Positions 51,197-60,608 of a stretch of 64,000 nucleotides of DNA are shown here, piece by piece; position 1 is the first letter of the stretch, and every line of letters begins with the position of its first letter. The notes beneath the pieces are model-generated. The model was not told the DNA's origin and ran no database searches. It was given only the letters and a program-made list of their open reading frames with translations. The position numbers were made by a program, and so were the translations under genes. The DNA is from Sedimentisphaerales bacterium (GTDB lineage Bacteria > Planctomycetota > Phycisphaerae > Sedimentisphaerales > Anaerobacaceae): assembly GCA_016927855.1 (NCBI GenBank), contig JAFGLV010000034.1, positions 20,637-84,636 of the forward strand, given 5' to 3'.

Positions 51197-52120
51197 GTGG
51201 CTAAACAGTTGGCGCGAGAACTTATTAACGCAGGGGTGCACTTCGGCCACGGCGTGAGCCGCTGGAACCCGAAGATGGCGCCCTTCATTTTTGCCAAGCG
51301 GGGCAACATCCACATCATCGACGTCAAGAAGACTCTCAAGGGCATCCTGATCGCCAAGAAACTGCTCGCGGAGATCGTCTCGTCAGGCAATGATGTGGTC
51401 TTCGTCGGAACGAAACGCCAGGCCCAGAAGGCGGTGGAAGCCGCGGCCAAGCGGTGCGGCATGCATTTCGTTTCGGAACGATGGCTCGGCGGCATGTTGA
51501 CCAATTTCAGAACGATCCGTTCCCGTCTCCAGCGCCTCGAGCAGTTGGAGGCGATGGAGCAGGACGGCAGCCTTGAGGCCGAGAGCAAGAAGCAGGCCTC
51601 CCGCCTCAAGCGTGAGATGCGTAAGATTCGCACCAACCTTGACGGTGTGCGGAAGATGTCACGTCTACCGGGAGTGATCGTGGTCGTGGATGCGAAGAAG
51701 GAGTACCTGGCGCTGCGCGAAGCGGCCAAGCTCGGCATCCCCACCGCCGGTATCCTCGACACTGATTCCGATCCCGACAGTGTAGACGTCGCCATCCCTG
51801 CCAATGACGATTCCATTCGTGCGGTAGAGATCATCCTCAACGAACTGGCGGACGCGGTGGCGATCGGCAAGACGATGGTTTCGGTCCGTCAGCAGGAGAC
51901 CGAGCCGCGACAGCGACGGGCCCGGCCGAGCCGGCGGCCGACGCTGGCCCGCGCCGACGGTGCGGCAGCCCACGCGGTGGCAACCGTCGACGAGCAGACG
52001 GCCGAGTCCGAGGAGGAGACGACGCAGCCCGAGCCGAGCAGCACGCCCGAGGAGCCGGCCCCCAGACCGGAAGATCGCGCCCCACAGCAGGAATCCGATC
52101 GACCCTCCTCCGGCACCTAG
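51197..52120 (+). CDS. rpsB: 30S ribosomal protein S2 with long acidic tail
   Basis: This 307-residue S2 protein has ARELINAGVHFGHGVSRWNPKM, FVGTKRQAQ, ERWLGGMLTNF, the coiled-coil segment, and the late DTDSDPDSVDVAIPANDDSIRA. The GTG at 51197 follows GGAGG by 5 bp. Past about residue 230, where most S2 proteins end, there is a tail of about 75 residues rich in Arg then Glu/Pro/Ser. The gene heads rpsB-tsf-pyrH-frr, the common bacterial order. Confidence 0.97.
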   Translation: MAKQLARELINAGVHFGHGVSRWNPKMAPFIFAKRGNIHIIDVKKTLKGILIAKKLLAEIVSSGNDVVFVGTKRQAQKAVEAAAKRCGMHFVSERWLGGMLTNFRTIRSRLQRLEQLEAMEQDGSLEAESKKQASRLKREMRKIRTNLDGVRKMSRLPGVIVVVDAKKEYLALREAAKLGIPTAGILDTDSDPDSVDVAIPANDDSIRAVEIILNELADAVAIGKTMVSVRQQETEPRQRRARPSRRPTLARADGAAAHAVATVDEQTAESEEETTQPEPSSTPEEPAPRPEDRAPQQESDRPSSGT

Positions 52121-52311
52121 CCGACGATCGGCCTTCCCACCTGCGACACTGGACGAAACACCCGCCAGGACGCGAGTCTCGGCGGGCTAACGCGATAGAG
52201 GCACGAACTCACCTTCGGTGAGCGGCAGCGCAAAACGCATGCCCGACGGAGTCTGTCCGTCGAGCTTCTCCGGCACAATGTGAATCTGACACGAGAACAG
52301 GAGTCGATGAA

Positions 52312-53178
52312 ATGGCGGAAATCTCAGCTTCGACGGTCATGAAACTGCGTAAGATATCAGGCCAAGGCATGATGGACTGCAAGAAGGCCTTGGGCGAAGC
52401 CGATGGTGACATCGACAAGGCGATGGACATTCTTCGCAAGAAAGGTCTGGCGACACTGGCCAAGCGCGCCGAGAGGGAAACGTCCAACGGAGTGGTCGTC
52501 TCGAAGATGAGCGCCGACGGCAAGACCGGCGTGCTCGTGACGCTCTGCTGCGAGACGGATTTCGTCGCCAAGAGCGCCGACTTCACCGCCGCGGCCCAGA
52601 CGCTGGCCGACTATGCCCTAGCCTGCACCGCCGATGAGGGCACCGAGAATCTCCTCCAGACCAGCATGGGCGGCAAGACGTTCAACGAACTTCTGACGGA
52701 GCTGGTCAGCAAGACCGGCGAGAAGACCCTCGTCGGGGACTACGCGCGCTTCACCCTGGCCGGGCCGGGACTGATTACGTCCTACATCCACTTCAACGGC
52801 AAGGTCGGCACTATGCTCCAGATCGACACCAGCGACGACAAGGTGGCGCAGGCAGATGCTCTCAAGCAGGCGGCTTTCGACGTCGCCATGCACGTCACCG
52901 CCAGCAAGCCTCTGGCGCTGGACAAGGACGGGATCGATCCCGAGCTCATCGAGCGCGAAAAAGCCGTCTACGCCGAGCAGGTCAAGAACAAGCCTGCCGA
53001 GATTATCGATCGGATCGTCGAAGGCAAGATGAAGAAATTCTACGCCGACAACTGCCTGCTGGAGCAGCCCTTCGTCAAGGACGACTCCAAGACCGTCCAA
53101 CAGGTCATCGCCGGAGCCGCCAAGCAGGCCGGCGGCCAGGCGACGATCAAGCGGTTCGTGCGCTTCGAGGTGGGCTGA
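52312..53178 (+). CDS. tsf: elongation factor Ts
   Basis: This 288-residue EF-Ts catalyses GDP release from EF-Tu. It has the N-terminal UBA-like segment (VMKLRKISGQGMMDCKKALGEA), SNGVVVSKM, the core ETDFVAKSADF, and a late FVKDDSKTVQQVI. The gap after rpsB is 191 bp, longer than usual, and shows no terminator or promoter that I can support. The gene is complete and ordinary. Confidence 0.97.
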   Translation: MAEISASTVMKLRKISGQGMMDCKKALGEADGDIDKAMDILRKKGLATLAKRAERETSNGVVVSKMSADGKTGVLVTLCCETDFVAKSADFTAAAQTLADYALACTADEGTENLLQTSMGGKTFNELLTELVSKTGEKTLVGDYARFTLAGPGLITSYIHFNGKVGTMLQIDTSDDKVAQADALKQAAFDVAMHVTASKPLALDKDGIDPELIEREKAVYAEQVKNKPAEIIDRIVEGKMKKFYADNCLLEQPFVKDDSKTVQQVIAGAAKQAGGQATIKRFVRFEVG

Positions 53179-53232
53179 TCGACCCGGAGGAACACGGCCT
53201 GGAGCACCGAACAGGGAAGGAGCAGCACTAAC

Positions 53233-53958
53233 GTGATGGGAGAATGCAAGTACAAGCGGGTGCTGCTCAAGCTTTCGGGGGAGAGCTTCTGCCAGCCGGG
53301 CGAGTTCGGGATCAACGGTGCCTGCCTGGAGTCGCTGGCCGAGCGGATCGCGGAAATCTGCAAGTTGGGACCGCAGGTGGCGGTCGTCGTCGGCGCCGGC
53401 AACATCCTGCGGGGCGAGACCTTCTCGCGCACCAGCCACATCCCGCGCAACACCGCCGACTACATGGGCATGCTCGCGACGATCATCAACGCCTGCGCCC
53501 TGCAGGAGACCCTGGAGAAGCTGGGCCAGCCGACGCGCGTCCTCAGTGCGATCGAGGTGGCGGCGATGTGCGAGCCCTTCATCCGCCGGCGGGCTTTCCA
53601 TCATCTCGAATGCGGCCGAGTCACCATCCTGGCCGGCGGGACCGGCAACCCCTTCTTCACCACCGACACCTGCGCGGCGCTGCGTGCCTCGGAGCTAGAG
53701 GTCAACCTGCTCATCAAGGCCACCAAGGTCGACGGCGTGTATACCGACGACCCCAAGAAGAACCCTAACGCCGAGCTGTTGACGTCCCTGTCCTACGACG
53801 ACGTGCTCACGCGGGGTCTGCGCATCATGGACCACGCGGCCATCAGCCTCTGTCGCGACAACAAAATCCCGATTATTGTCTTGAACATCTTCAAAAAGGG
53901 CAATATCACGAAGGCCATCTGCGGCCAGAAGGTGGGCACTCTGATTGATAATGGCTGA
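53233..53958 (+). CDS. pyrH: UMP kinase
   Basis: This 241-residue amino-acid-kinase-fold UMP kinase has RVLLKLSGESF, VVGAGNILRG, TADYMGMLATIINA, LAGGTGNPFFTTDT and IKATKVDGVYTDDP. GTG 53233 and ATG 53236 are adjacent alternatives; AAGGAG (53217-53222) spaces better with the GTG. The stop codon lies at the start of a 16-bp repeat shared with the end of proB. Confidence 0.97.
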   Translation: MMGECKYKRVLLKLSGESFCQPGEFGINGACLESLAERIAEICKLGPQVAVVVGAGNILRGETFSRTSHIPRNTADYMGMLATIINACALQETLEKLGQPTRVLSAIEVAAMCEPFIRRRAFHHLECGRVTILAGGTGNPFFTTDTCAALRASELEVNLLIKATKVDGVYTDDPKKNPNAELLTSLSYDDVLTRGLRIMDHAAISLCRDNKIPIIVLNIFKKGNITKAICGQKVGTLIDNG

Positions 53959-53973
53959 TTGATTATTGATGAT
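53958..53973 (+). repeat. 16-bp repeat at the pyrH stop
   Basis: ATTGATTATTGATGAT is identical to 60564-60579 at the end of proB. Here it begins on the last base of the pyrH stop codon. Partly complementary CATCATCAAT sequence follows about 70 bp on. Confidence 0.6.
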
Positions 53974-54054
53974 TGGGCGTCGAAAACGCGTCAGCGGCTT
54001 CGGTGTCAATCATCCATCATCCAATCGTCCATCATCAATGACAAGGGGTTTACG

Positions 54055-54615
54055 ATGCCGACACAGAAAGTCATCTCGGAGAGCAAATCCAGAATGCAGA
54101 AGGCCTTGGACGTGCTGCAAGACGAGCTGAAGGCCTTTCGCGGCGGTCGGGCTACTCCCGGTCTGGTGGACCATCTGAAAGTCGACTATTACGGCAACCC
54201 CACACCTCTCAAATCGCTCGCAACCGTCTCGGCGCCTGAAGTGGACATGCTCCTGATCAAGCCTTTCGATCCGGCCTCGCTCAAGGACATCGAGAAGGCG
54301 ATCAAGAGCAGCGACCTGAGCATCGCGCCGATCGTCGAAGGCAAGTTCATCCGTTTGAGCATCCCGCCGCTGAGCGAAGAACGCCGCAAGCAGCTCGTCC
54401 AGCAGGCCAAGCAGGCCGGCGAGCAGACGAAAGTCAGCATCCGCAACATCCGGCGCGACGCGATCAAGACCGCCGAACAACAACAGAAAGACAAGACGAT
54501 CACCGAAGACGATCTCCAGGGCGCCAAGAAACAAATCGACGACATCACCAAGGACTTCACCGACAAGGTCGATGAGCTGGTCGGGCACAAATCCAGCGAG
54601 ATCATGAATAGCTGA
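54055..54615 (+). CDS. frr: ribosome-recycling factor
   Basis: This 186-residue RRF has MQKALDVLQDELKAFRGGRA, HLKVDYYGNPTPLKSLATV, IKPFDPASLKDIEKAI, IRLSIPPLSEERRKQLV and KVSIRNIRRDA. ATG 54055 follows AGGGG. The 96-bp gap after pyrH carries repeats. The gene is ordinary. Confidence 0.97.
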   Translation: MPTQKVISESKSRMQKALDVLQDELKAFRGGRATPGLVDHLKVDYYGNPTPLKSLATVSAPEVDMLLIKPFDPASLKDIEKAIKSSDLSIAPIVEGKFIRLSIPPLSEERRKQLVQQAKQAGEQTKVSIRNIRRDAIKTAEQQQKDKTITEDDLQGAKKQIDDITKDFTDKVDELVGHKSSEIMNS

Positions 54616-54822
54616 TCTTCCGGCGTCCTCCCTCCTCTGCCAGTGGTGCGCCGTGGTCGTCCACGCAGCGCTCCCAGGCGCGCTACCGGCGCCATACTCC
54701 GCTCGTACTGGCATTTCCCCTGGGCGCGCCTCACGTGTTGATGGCGGCTTTCCTCGCACCACGCACCGTGTCGGCCCGTATGGATCGAACCAACACCGTT
54801 GCTCGCATAGGGATTTCTGCCT

Positions 54823-54851
54823 TTAACTTTTCGAGCGGCTCGTACTACAAT
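54823..54851 (+). promoter_or_regulatory. predicted promoter of the AsmA-like gene
   Basis: TTAACT (54823-54828) and TACAAT (54846-54851) are 17 bp apart, about 33 bp ahead of the ATG at 54884. Confidence 0.5.
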
Positions 54852-54883
54852 GGGTCAAAGTCAACATTGCGGGAGGACAGACA

Positions 54884-57880
54884 ATGGCTCGTCAAGCGCA
54901 GGACAAACAAGCGTTAGCACGGAAGTTCAGGTCGAGGAAATGGCCTTGGGTATTGCTGGGCATCCTTGTCGTCATCCTTCTGGCGGTGCTTCTGACCCCG
55001 GTCTACTTGTCTTCCGACAGTTTCAAGCAGATGCTACAGGCAAAGGTCGGCCGCTCCACCGGAGGGCGACTAAGCATCGGTAACCTGTCCGTCGGCTGGC
55101 TCAAAGGGGTGCGGGTCTCAGATCTGAGTTTCCACGAGAAGGCTGGCTGGGCCAGCGTGAATGTCAAGGGAATCGACGCCCAGCCCCGCCTGGGCGCGCT
55201 GCTGGGCGGGACCCTGTCGTTGGGTCGAACCGTCATCGAGCAGCCCCAGATCGAGATCGACTTACGCAAGCGTCCCTCTGCTGCTGCCACCGAGGCACCA
55301 ACGCAGAGCCCGGCGCCTGCGGCCGGTCTGGCACTGCTGAGCGATATGACGATCAGGAATGGCTCCGTCAGCCTGACCAGTCGGCAAGGGCAGACTGTCA
55401 GAGTAGGCAATGTCGATTCAGAGTTGAAACTACGCCCGCCGGGCCAGACCTCCAGTGTTCAGGCGGACATGGTCGTGGGGAATGCCCACCAGGAGGCACA
55501 GATTCACGCCGCCGGGACGATCAAACCTTCCGGCTGGACACTCAAAGGCACGACCGGCGACGTTACCGTCGAGGTCAACGACCTGAACCTGGACTCGCTG
55601 GCTCCCTTCTTCGAGCTGGCGGGTGTGGACCTCCAGACCAGGGGCCGGGTCACCGCCAACATCAAGGGCGCGTTGCAGGATGGCAACGTCCAGAACCTCA
55701 CCGCCGACATCCAGGGACAAGGGCTGGACATCAGCGGCGCACCACTCAAGGGCGACCGGCTGCAAACATCACAGCTCGACGTCACCGCCAGGCTGACCCA
55801 GCAGGCTCAGGCGGTGCAGATCGAACGACTGGACGCCAAGACAGACTGGGCGACCGTTACGGCGTCGGGGACCATCCCGAAAACGGCCCAGTCGTTGGGC
55901 GACCTTCTCAAAAGCGACGCCAACTACAGACTCCAAGGCGATTTCCAGTGCGCGCTGGCCCCTCTGCTGTCACAGATGCCCAACACGTTCGGCCTCAAGC
56001 CAGGCATGAAGATCACTGCCGGCAAAGCCACCGGGACCATCAACACAACCACTTTGGGAGGACGCGCCAGTATCGTCGCGGACACCGAGATCGCCGGGTT
56101 GGCCGGCCAGGTCGATGGAAAAACGCTCAAGCTCAGCCAGCCAGTGGCAGCCAGCTTGAAGCTCTCCGCCGACGGCCAGAAAACCAGAGTCGATAACCTG
56201 GACGTCTCGGCGGCATTCGCCTCCGTCACGGCCAGCGGCGATTTCGAGCAGATCAAGTACGAAGGCACGGCCGACCTGGCCAAGTTCCAGGCGGAGCTGG
56301 GCCAGTTCGCTAACCTCGGCGCCTATGAGATGGCCGGCAACCTCGCCAGTACAGGCCAGGTCTCCATCGGCGACGAAAGGATCGCTGCCACAGGCACCGC
56401 AGCCGTCAAGCAACTCGTTCTGACCTCCGCCGACGGCAACAGCGTCTCCGAGCCGGCCGCCAATATCGAGTTCGCACTCGGACTCGACCAGGCAAAGCAT
56501 ATGTTGAGCATCGACAGCGCCAAGGCCACCGGCAGCTTTGGCGACGTCACCGTCACACAAGCCACTGTCCCGCTCGGCGGCGCTCCGTCCGCCGCCCTGA
56601 GAGCGGACGTGGTGCTTCATAATCTGGACCTGGCACGCGCCAAGCCCTTTGCCGTCTTCTTCGCATCGTTCCCGCAAGAGATGGAACTGGAGGGTATTGC
56701 CGAGTCCGAGCTTGCCCTCCAAGGACAGGACGAGGGGTACCGCGTCCGCACGGAGAATGCCAGGATTCAGAACCTCCGACTTGCCACTCCCGGCAAGGAA
56801 CCGTTCGCCCAGAAGCAGGTGACGCTCTCCTGCGACGTACAGATCGACCCGAACGAGAAAGCCATCAACGTTGAAAGCCTGTTGGTCGAAAGCGCGCAGA
56901 TCAGAATCACCAAAGGGCAATTCAAGAAGGTCTCCCAAGGCGACAAGAACCAGATTCAAGGGTCCCTGGAAGGCCAAGCGGATTGGGCCGCCGTGGGACA
57001 GGTCGCATCGGCCTTTCTGCCCGAGGGACTGCAGATGACCGGACGACGGCAGGTCTCGGTGAACTTCGCGAGCACCTACCCCGCCGATGATCCCAATGCG
57101 CTCATGGCCAACCTCAACGGCACTGCCTCGACCGGCTTCGACAGCGCCTCCTACATGGGATTGAACGTCGGCGCGACGGACCTGAAGGTCCGCATCGAGA
57201 ACGGGCTGATGCAGGTCGAGCCGTTCACGACGACGGTCAATGACGGGAAACTCAGCTTTGCGGCCCAGGCGAATCTCCGGGAGCAGACCCCCTTGCTGCG
57301 AACGCCCAAGCCGCTCATGCTGGCCCAGGGCGTTCAGATCAACCAGGAAATGACCGGTAAGCTGCTCCAATACGTCAACCCCTTGTTCGCCAACGTTACC
57401 GGCGTCAGCGGCGTCGCCAATTTCGAGTGTCAGAGACTGGCGATTCCCCTGGCTGGCGGCATGAAGAACAAGACCGAGGTTGTCGGCACCTTCTCAGCCA
57501 ACGACATCGTCGTCGAGGCTTCCGGTCTGCTGGCCCAGATTCTGACCGCGATGGGTGAGCCCACCACTGCCGACAAGCTGACGATTCAGCCCACCAGTAT
57601 CGTTCTCCAGAACGGCGTCGTTCACTATGACAACATGGAGGTGCGCATCGGGGAAAATCCCGTGACGTTCAGTGGCTCGATTGGGCTGGACGAGCGTTTG
57701 AACATGACGGTCACGTTGCCCTGGACGATGGCGGGGCGCACCGTACGAATCGGCCAACCCCAGCAGGGCCAGCGCATTCCCATCCCTCTGAAGGGGACAC
57801 TCAGCCGGCCGGAACTGGACGTCGAGCGACTGCTTCAAGACCAGCTCCTGCGCGGCCTGGACAGACTGTTCAACAGATAG
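54884..57880 (+). CDS. AsmA-like membrane-anchored protein
   Basis: This 998-residue protein has one N-terminal membrane helix (about 20-44; WPWVLLGILVVILLAVLLTP). A very long beta-rich extracytoplasmic region follows, with the AsmA opening (LQAKVGRSTGGRLSIGNLSVGW) and the AsmA_2-type closing region (NPVTFSGSIGLDERLNMTVTLPW ... IPLKGTLSRPELDVERLL). AsmA-like proteins form bridge-like grooves for lipids between the two membranes. ATG follows GGGAGG. The YihY gene starts 10 bp downstream, so the two are an operon. Confidence 0.82.
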   Translation: MARQAQDKQALARKFRSRKWPWVLLGILVVILLAVLLTPVYLSSDSFKQMLQAKVGRSTGGRLSIGNLSVGWLKGVRVSDLSFHEKAGWASVNVKGIDAQPRLGALLGGTLSLGRTVIEQPQIEIDLRKRPSAAATEAPTQSPAPAAGLALLSDMTIRNGSVSLTSRQGQTVRVGNVDSELKLRPPGQTSSVQADMVVGNAHQEAQIHAAGTIKPSGWTLKGTTGDVTVEVNDLNLDSLAPFFELAGVDLQTRGRVTANIKGALQDGNVQNLTADIQGQGLDISGAPLKGDRLQTSQLDVTARLTQQAQAVQIERLDAKTDWATVTASGTIPKTAQSLGDLLKSDANYRLQGDFQCALAPLLSQMPNTFGLKPGMKITAGKATGTINTTTLGGRASIVADTEIAGLAGQVDGKTLKLSQPVAASLKLSADGQKTRVDNLDVSAAFASVTASGDFEQIKYEGTADLAKFQAELGQFANLGAYEMAGNLASTGQVSIGDERIAATGTAAVKQLVLTSADGNSVSEPAANIEFALGLDQAKHMLSIDSAKATGSFGDVTVTQATVPLGGAPSAALRADVVLHNLDLARAKPFAVFFASFPQEMELEGIAESELALQGQDEGYRVRTENARIQNLRLATPGKEPFAQKQVTLSCDVQIDPNEKAINVESLLVESAQIRITKGQFKKVSQGDKNQIQGSLEGQADWAAVGQVASAFLPEGLQMTGRRQVSVNFASTYPADDPNALMANLNGTASTGFDSASYMGLNVGATDLKVRIENGLMQVEPFTTTVNDGKLSFAAQANLREQTPLLRTPKPLMLAQGVQINQEMTGKLLQYVNPLFANVTGVSGVANFECQRLAIPLAGGMKNKTEVVGTFSANDIVVEASGLLAQILTAMGEPTTADKLTIQPTSIVLQNGVVHYDNMEVRIGENPVTFSGSIGLDERLNMTVTLPWTMAGRTVRIGQPQQGQRIPIPLKGTLSRPELDVERLLQDQLLRGLDRLFNR

Positions 57881-57890
57881 ATCAGAGCCT

Positions 57891-59306
57891 ATGAAGTCAC
57901 TGACGGAATTGCTAAGCACACCGACGACGAAATTGGGCCGGGCCAGTCGTTTCCTGGTCTTTCAGATCAAGCTGTGGTCGCACTGCGTCCGGCTGCTCAA
58001 ACGCAATCGCGCCGGTCAGCAGGCCGCGGCGCTCGCCTACTACACGATCTTTGGCTTGGTCCCCCTGGCCATCGTCGTGCTGCTGATCTTCCAGTCACTG
58101 CCGAATTCAGAGAACCTTGCCGAGCGCGTCAAGCAGTTCGCCTATGACCAGTTTCATCTCAACCAGATCGAGTACACGCAAGAGGTCAACGGTGTCGAAG
58201 AGATCGTCAGGCTCACGGATCGTCTCGACGACATCCTCCGCGGTTTCTTCACCGGCCTGGATCGCAAGTCGCTGAGCGTCCTGAGCGTGGTCCTCGTGGT
58301 CTGGGCCGCCTCGGTGCTGCTGTCTACCATTGAACGAGCTTTCAACCGCATCTGGCACGTCTCGCGCGGGCGCGGGTTCCTCCACCGGATGATCAGCTAC
58401 TGGGCGCTGCTGACGCTCGGCCCCCTGCTGCTGAGCGCCGGCATCTACGTCACGACCCAATACGCGGCGTTCACCCTGATCGAGAAGACGGTTCTGGCTC
58501 ACGTGGCGCCCTACGTCCTGAACTATCTGCTTTCGGTGCTGGGGTTCTTTCTACTCTATTTCGTGTTGCCTGGCACCAAGGTCAAGCCGGGTCCTGCCTT
58601 GTGGGGCGCGGCGGTAGCGGCACTGGTCTGGAGCTTGGCTAAGTTCGGTTTCAGCGCTTACGTGACGGAATTCATCCCGTACAGCAAGATCTACGGCGTC
58701 CTCGGCCTGATCCCGCTGACGATTTTCTGGATTCACATCACTTGGCTGATCGTCCTGTTCGGCCTGCAACTGACCTACACGACGCAGCATCTCCCGACCC
58801 TGGAAGCCGCCGAGATCGAAGCTCGCAGCCCCGCCAAGCAGGACCATTTCATCACGAACGACCTGACCGTCGTCAACATCGCCCGCGAGATCGCTCAGGC
58901 CTTCGAGCGCAACGAAGGGCCCGTCACGTCGGACGCCTTGTGCAGCCGGCTCAACCTGCCGCCGGAGTTGGGTGAAGATATCGTCGAGCATCTGGTGGAA
59001 GAAGGATTGCTCGTCAAGACTTCAGCGCCTCGGGTCGGGCTGGTCCCGGCCCGGCAACCCGAGCACATCAGGCTGTCGGACCTCGCCGGGGCAGTCGCCG
59101 CGGTGGCCCACGGCCAACCCATACCCCACGAGCAGCCGAACCTCGACAAGCTGGTGCAGGCCCAGCAGCAGCTCCTCGCGCGGTACACGCTCAAGGACAT
59201 GCTCAGCCCGGTCGAGCCGGCGACCCCCGGACTGTCGGACGTGCCACCGGGTTCTGCGTCGAGCGCATCCAGGAATTCGGAGCCGCCACCGGATCGGTCC
59301 GCGTGA
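57891..59306 (+). CDS. YihY/BrkB-family membrane protein with C-terminal winged-helix-like tail
   Basis: This 471-residue protein has the YihY/BrkB core (about 35-310) with six hydrophobic segments and the motifs RNRAGQQAAALAYYTIFGLVP, LSTIERAFNRIWHVSRGR, VLPGTKVKPGPALWGA and YGVLGLIPLTIFWIHITWLIVLFG. Beyond it (about 330-390) lies a segment that looks like a winged helix (ALCSRLNLPPELGEDIVEHLVEEGLLVK), then a Pro/Ser tail. The family is linked to envelope lipid traffic. Coupling to an AsmA-like gene fits that role. Confidence 0.85.
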   Translation: MKSLTELLSTPTTKLGRASRFLVFQIKLWSHCVRLLKRNRAGQQAAALAYYTIFGLVPLAIVVLLIFQSLPNSENLAERVKQFAYDQFHLNQIEYTQEVNGVEEIVRLTDRLDDILRGFFTGLDRKSLSVLSVVLVVWAASVLLSTIERAFNRIWHVSRGRGFLHRMISYWALLTLGPLLLSAGIYVTTQYAAFTLIEKTVLAHVAPYVLNYLLSVLGFFLLYFVLPGTKVKPGPALWGAAVAALVWSLAKFGFSAYVTEFIPYSKIYGVLGLIPLTIFWIHITWLIVLFGLQLTYTTQHLPTLEAAEIEARSPAKQDHFITNDLTVVNIAREIAQAFERNEGPVTSDALCSRLNLPPELGEDIVEHLVEEGLLVKTSAPRVGLVPARQPEHIRLSDLAGAVAAVAHGQPIPHEQPNLDKLVQAQQQLLARYTLKDMLSPVEPATPGLSDVPPGSASSASRNSEPPPDRSA

Positions 59307-59381
59307 TACTCCGTTGTCCGTCCGTCCCGGCCCATCCCGATGCCGCGCGCCTCCAGCACGCGCTCGTCCCGCGTTTTGGCC

Positions 59382-59411
59382 TTGTGGGAGCGTGGCGGCA
59401 GACCATATAAT
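59382..59411 (+). promoter_or_regulatory. predicted promoter of proB
   Basis: TTGTGG (59382-59387) and a perfect TATAAT (59406-59411) are 18 bp apart, about 60 bp ahead of proB. Confidence 0.6.
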
Positions 59412-59474
59412 GCCGGCCACCACACGAAGAAACGCGCCGGTCGAGCACCGGCGCTTTGATTTGAACGCAGGCTT

Positions 59475-60575
59475 ATGAGAGATTTCGCCCAGACACACCG
59501 GATTGTCGTCAAGATCGGCACGCACACGCTGACGAAGGACGCAGGTGTGGATGCGGCGTATTTCCGGTGGGTCACGGACCAGGTCAAGACGCTCGTCGAC
59601 GCCGGCAAGCAGGTCGTCATCATCACCAGTGGCGCCATCGGCATGGGGGCCGGACAGCTCGACCTGACGGCGAAAGTGACCGAGACGAAGATGCGCCAGG
59701 CGTGCGCCGCGATCGGCCAGCCTTTGCTGATGCAGGAGTACCGCAAGGCGTTTGGGCGCCATGGCATCACCGTCGCGCAGGTGCTGCTGACCGCCGAGGT
59801 GCTCAGCAATCGCAAGACCTATCTGAACCTGCGTAACGCGATCGAGACGCTGCTGGGCTTGGGCGTCGTGCCTATCCTTAACGAGAACGACAGCGTCAGC
59901 ACCGCCGAGATCGGCACCGCCTTTGGCGATAACGACAAGCTCAGCGCCCTGGTCGCCAGCAAGATCGACGCGGACCTGCTGATCATGCTGACCGACATCG
60001 ACGCGCTGTACGACCAGAACCCGCACGAGCACGCCGACGCTAAGGCCATCCCGACCGTCCATGAGATCACCGACCAGATCGTCCGCAGCGCCGGCGGGTC
60101 GGGCTCGCGTCACGCCACCGGCGGGATGCGAACCAAGATCGAGGCGGCGCGGATCGCGGCGCAGGCGGGCTGTCGCATGGTGCTCGCGCACGGGCGGGCC
60201 AAGGACATCATCACGCGGATCATGGCCGGCGAGGAGGTCGGCACCATCTTCATGCCCAAGCGCAAGCTGAGCAACCGCGCGCGGTGGATTCTCAACAGCC
60301 GCCCGGCCGGGACGATCCGAATCGACGACGGTGCGTTGCGCGCCCTGCGGAACCGCAAGAGCTTGTTACCCTCCGGCGTCGTGTCCGTGGAGGGCGACTT
60401 CAAGGCCGGCGACATCGTCATGCTCAACGATGCCGCCAAAGCGATGACCAGTATCGACGCTGCCGAACTCAAGCTCCTGGCCGGCAAGCACAGCACCGAG
60501 ATCAAGAAGGCCCTCGGTCCGGCCCATCGCGACGTCGTCGCCATCCCCGAAGACATCGTCTTCATTGATTATTGA
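59475..60575 (+). CDS. proB: glutamate 5-kinase
   Basis: This 366-residue kinase makes gamma-glutamyl phosphate for proline synthesis. The amino-acid-kinase domain (about 1-255) has IVVKIGTHTLT, ITSGAIGMGAG, QVLLTAEVLSN, PILNENDSVST, FGDNDKLSALVA and GTGGMRTKIEAA-like GGMRTKIEAARIA. A C-terminal PUA domain (about 275-360) is present, as in full-length ProB. The final codons and stop fall inside a 16-bp repeat shared with the pyrH stop. No proA lies in the window. Confidence 0.95.
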   Translation: MRDFAQTHRIVVKIGTHTLTKDAGVDAAYFRWVTDQVKTLVDAGKQVVIITSGAIGMGAGQLDLTAKVTETKMRQACAAIGQPLLMQEYRKAFGRHGITVAQVLLTAEVLSNRKTYLNLRNAIETLLGLGVVPILNENDSVSTAEIGTAFGDNDKLSALVASKIDADLLIMLTDIDALYDQNPHEHADAKAIPTVHEITDQIVRSAGGSGSRHATGGMRTKIEAARIAAQAGCRMVLAHGRAKDIITRIMAGEEVGTIFMPKRKLSNRARWILNSRPAGTIRIDDGALRALRNRKSLLPSGVVSVEGDFKAGDIVMLNDAAKAMTSIDAAELKLLAGKHSTEIKKALGPAHRDVVAIPEDIVFIDY

Positions 60576-60579
60576 TGAT
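60564..60579 (+). repeat. 16-bp repeat at the proB stop
   Basis: ATTGATTATTGATGAT supplies the last residues (Ile-Asp-Tyr) and the TGA of proB. It is identical to 53958-53973. A further GATGGATAATGGATGATT follows. Confidence 0.6.
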
Positions 60580-60608
60580 GGATAATGGATGATTAGCGAG
60601 GGAGAAAG

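Noticed and set aside
55970..57370. 466-codon minus-strand frame inside the AsmA-like gene
   Set aside because: Antisense shadow; the AsmA-like gene has a signal anchor, ribosome site and family motifs.
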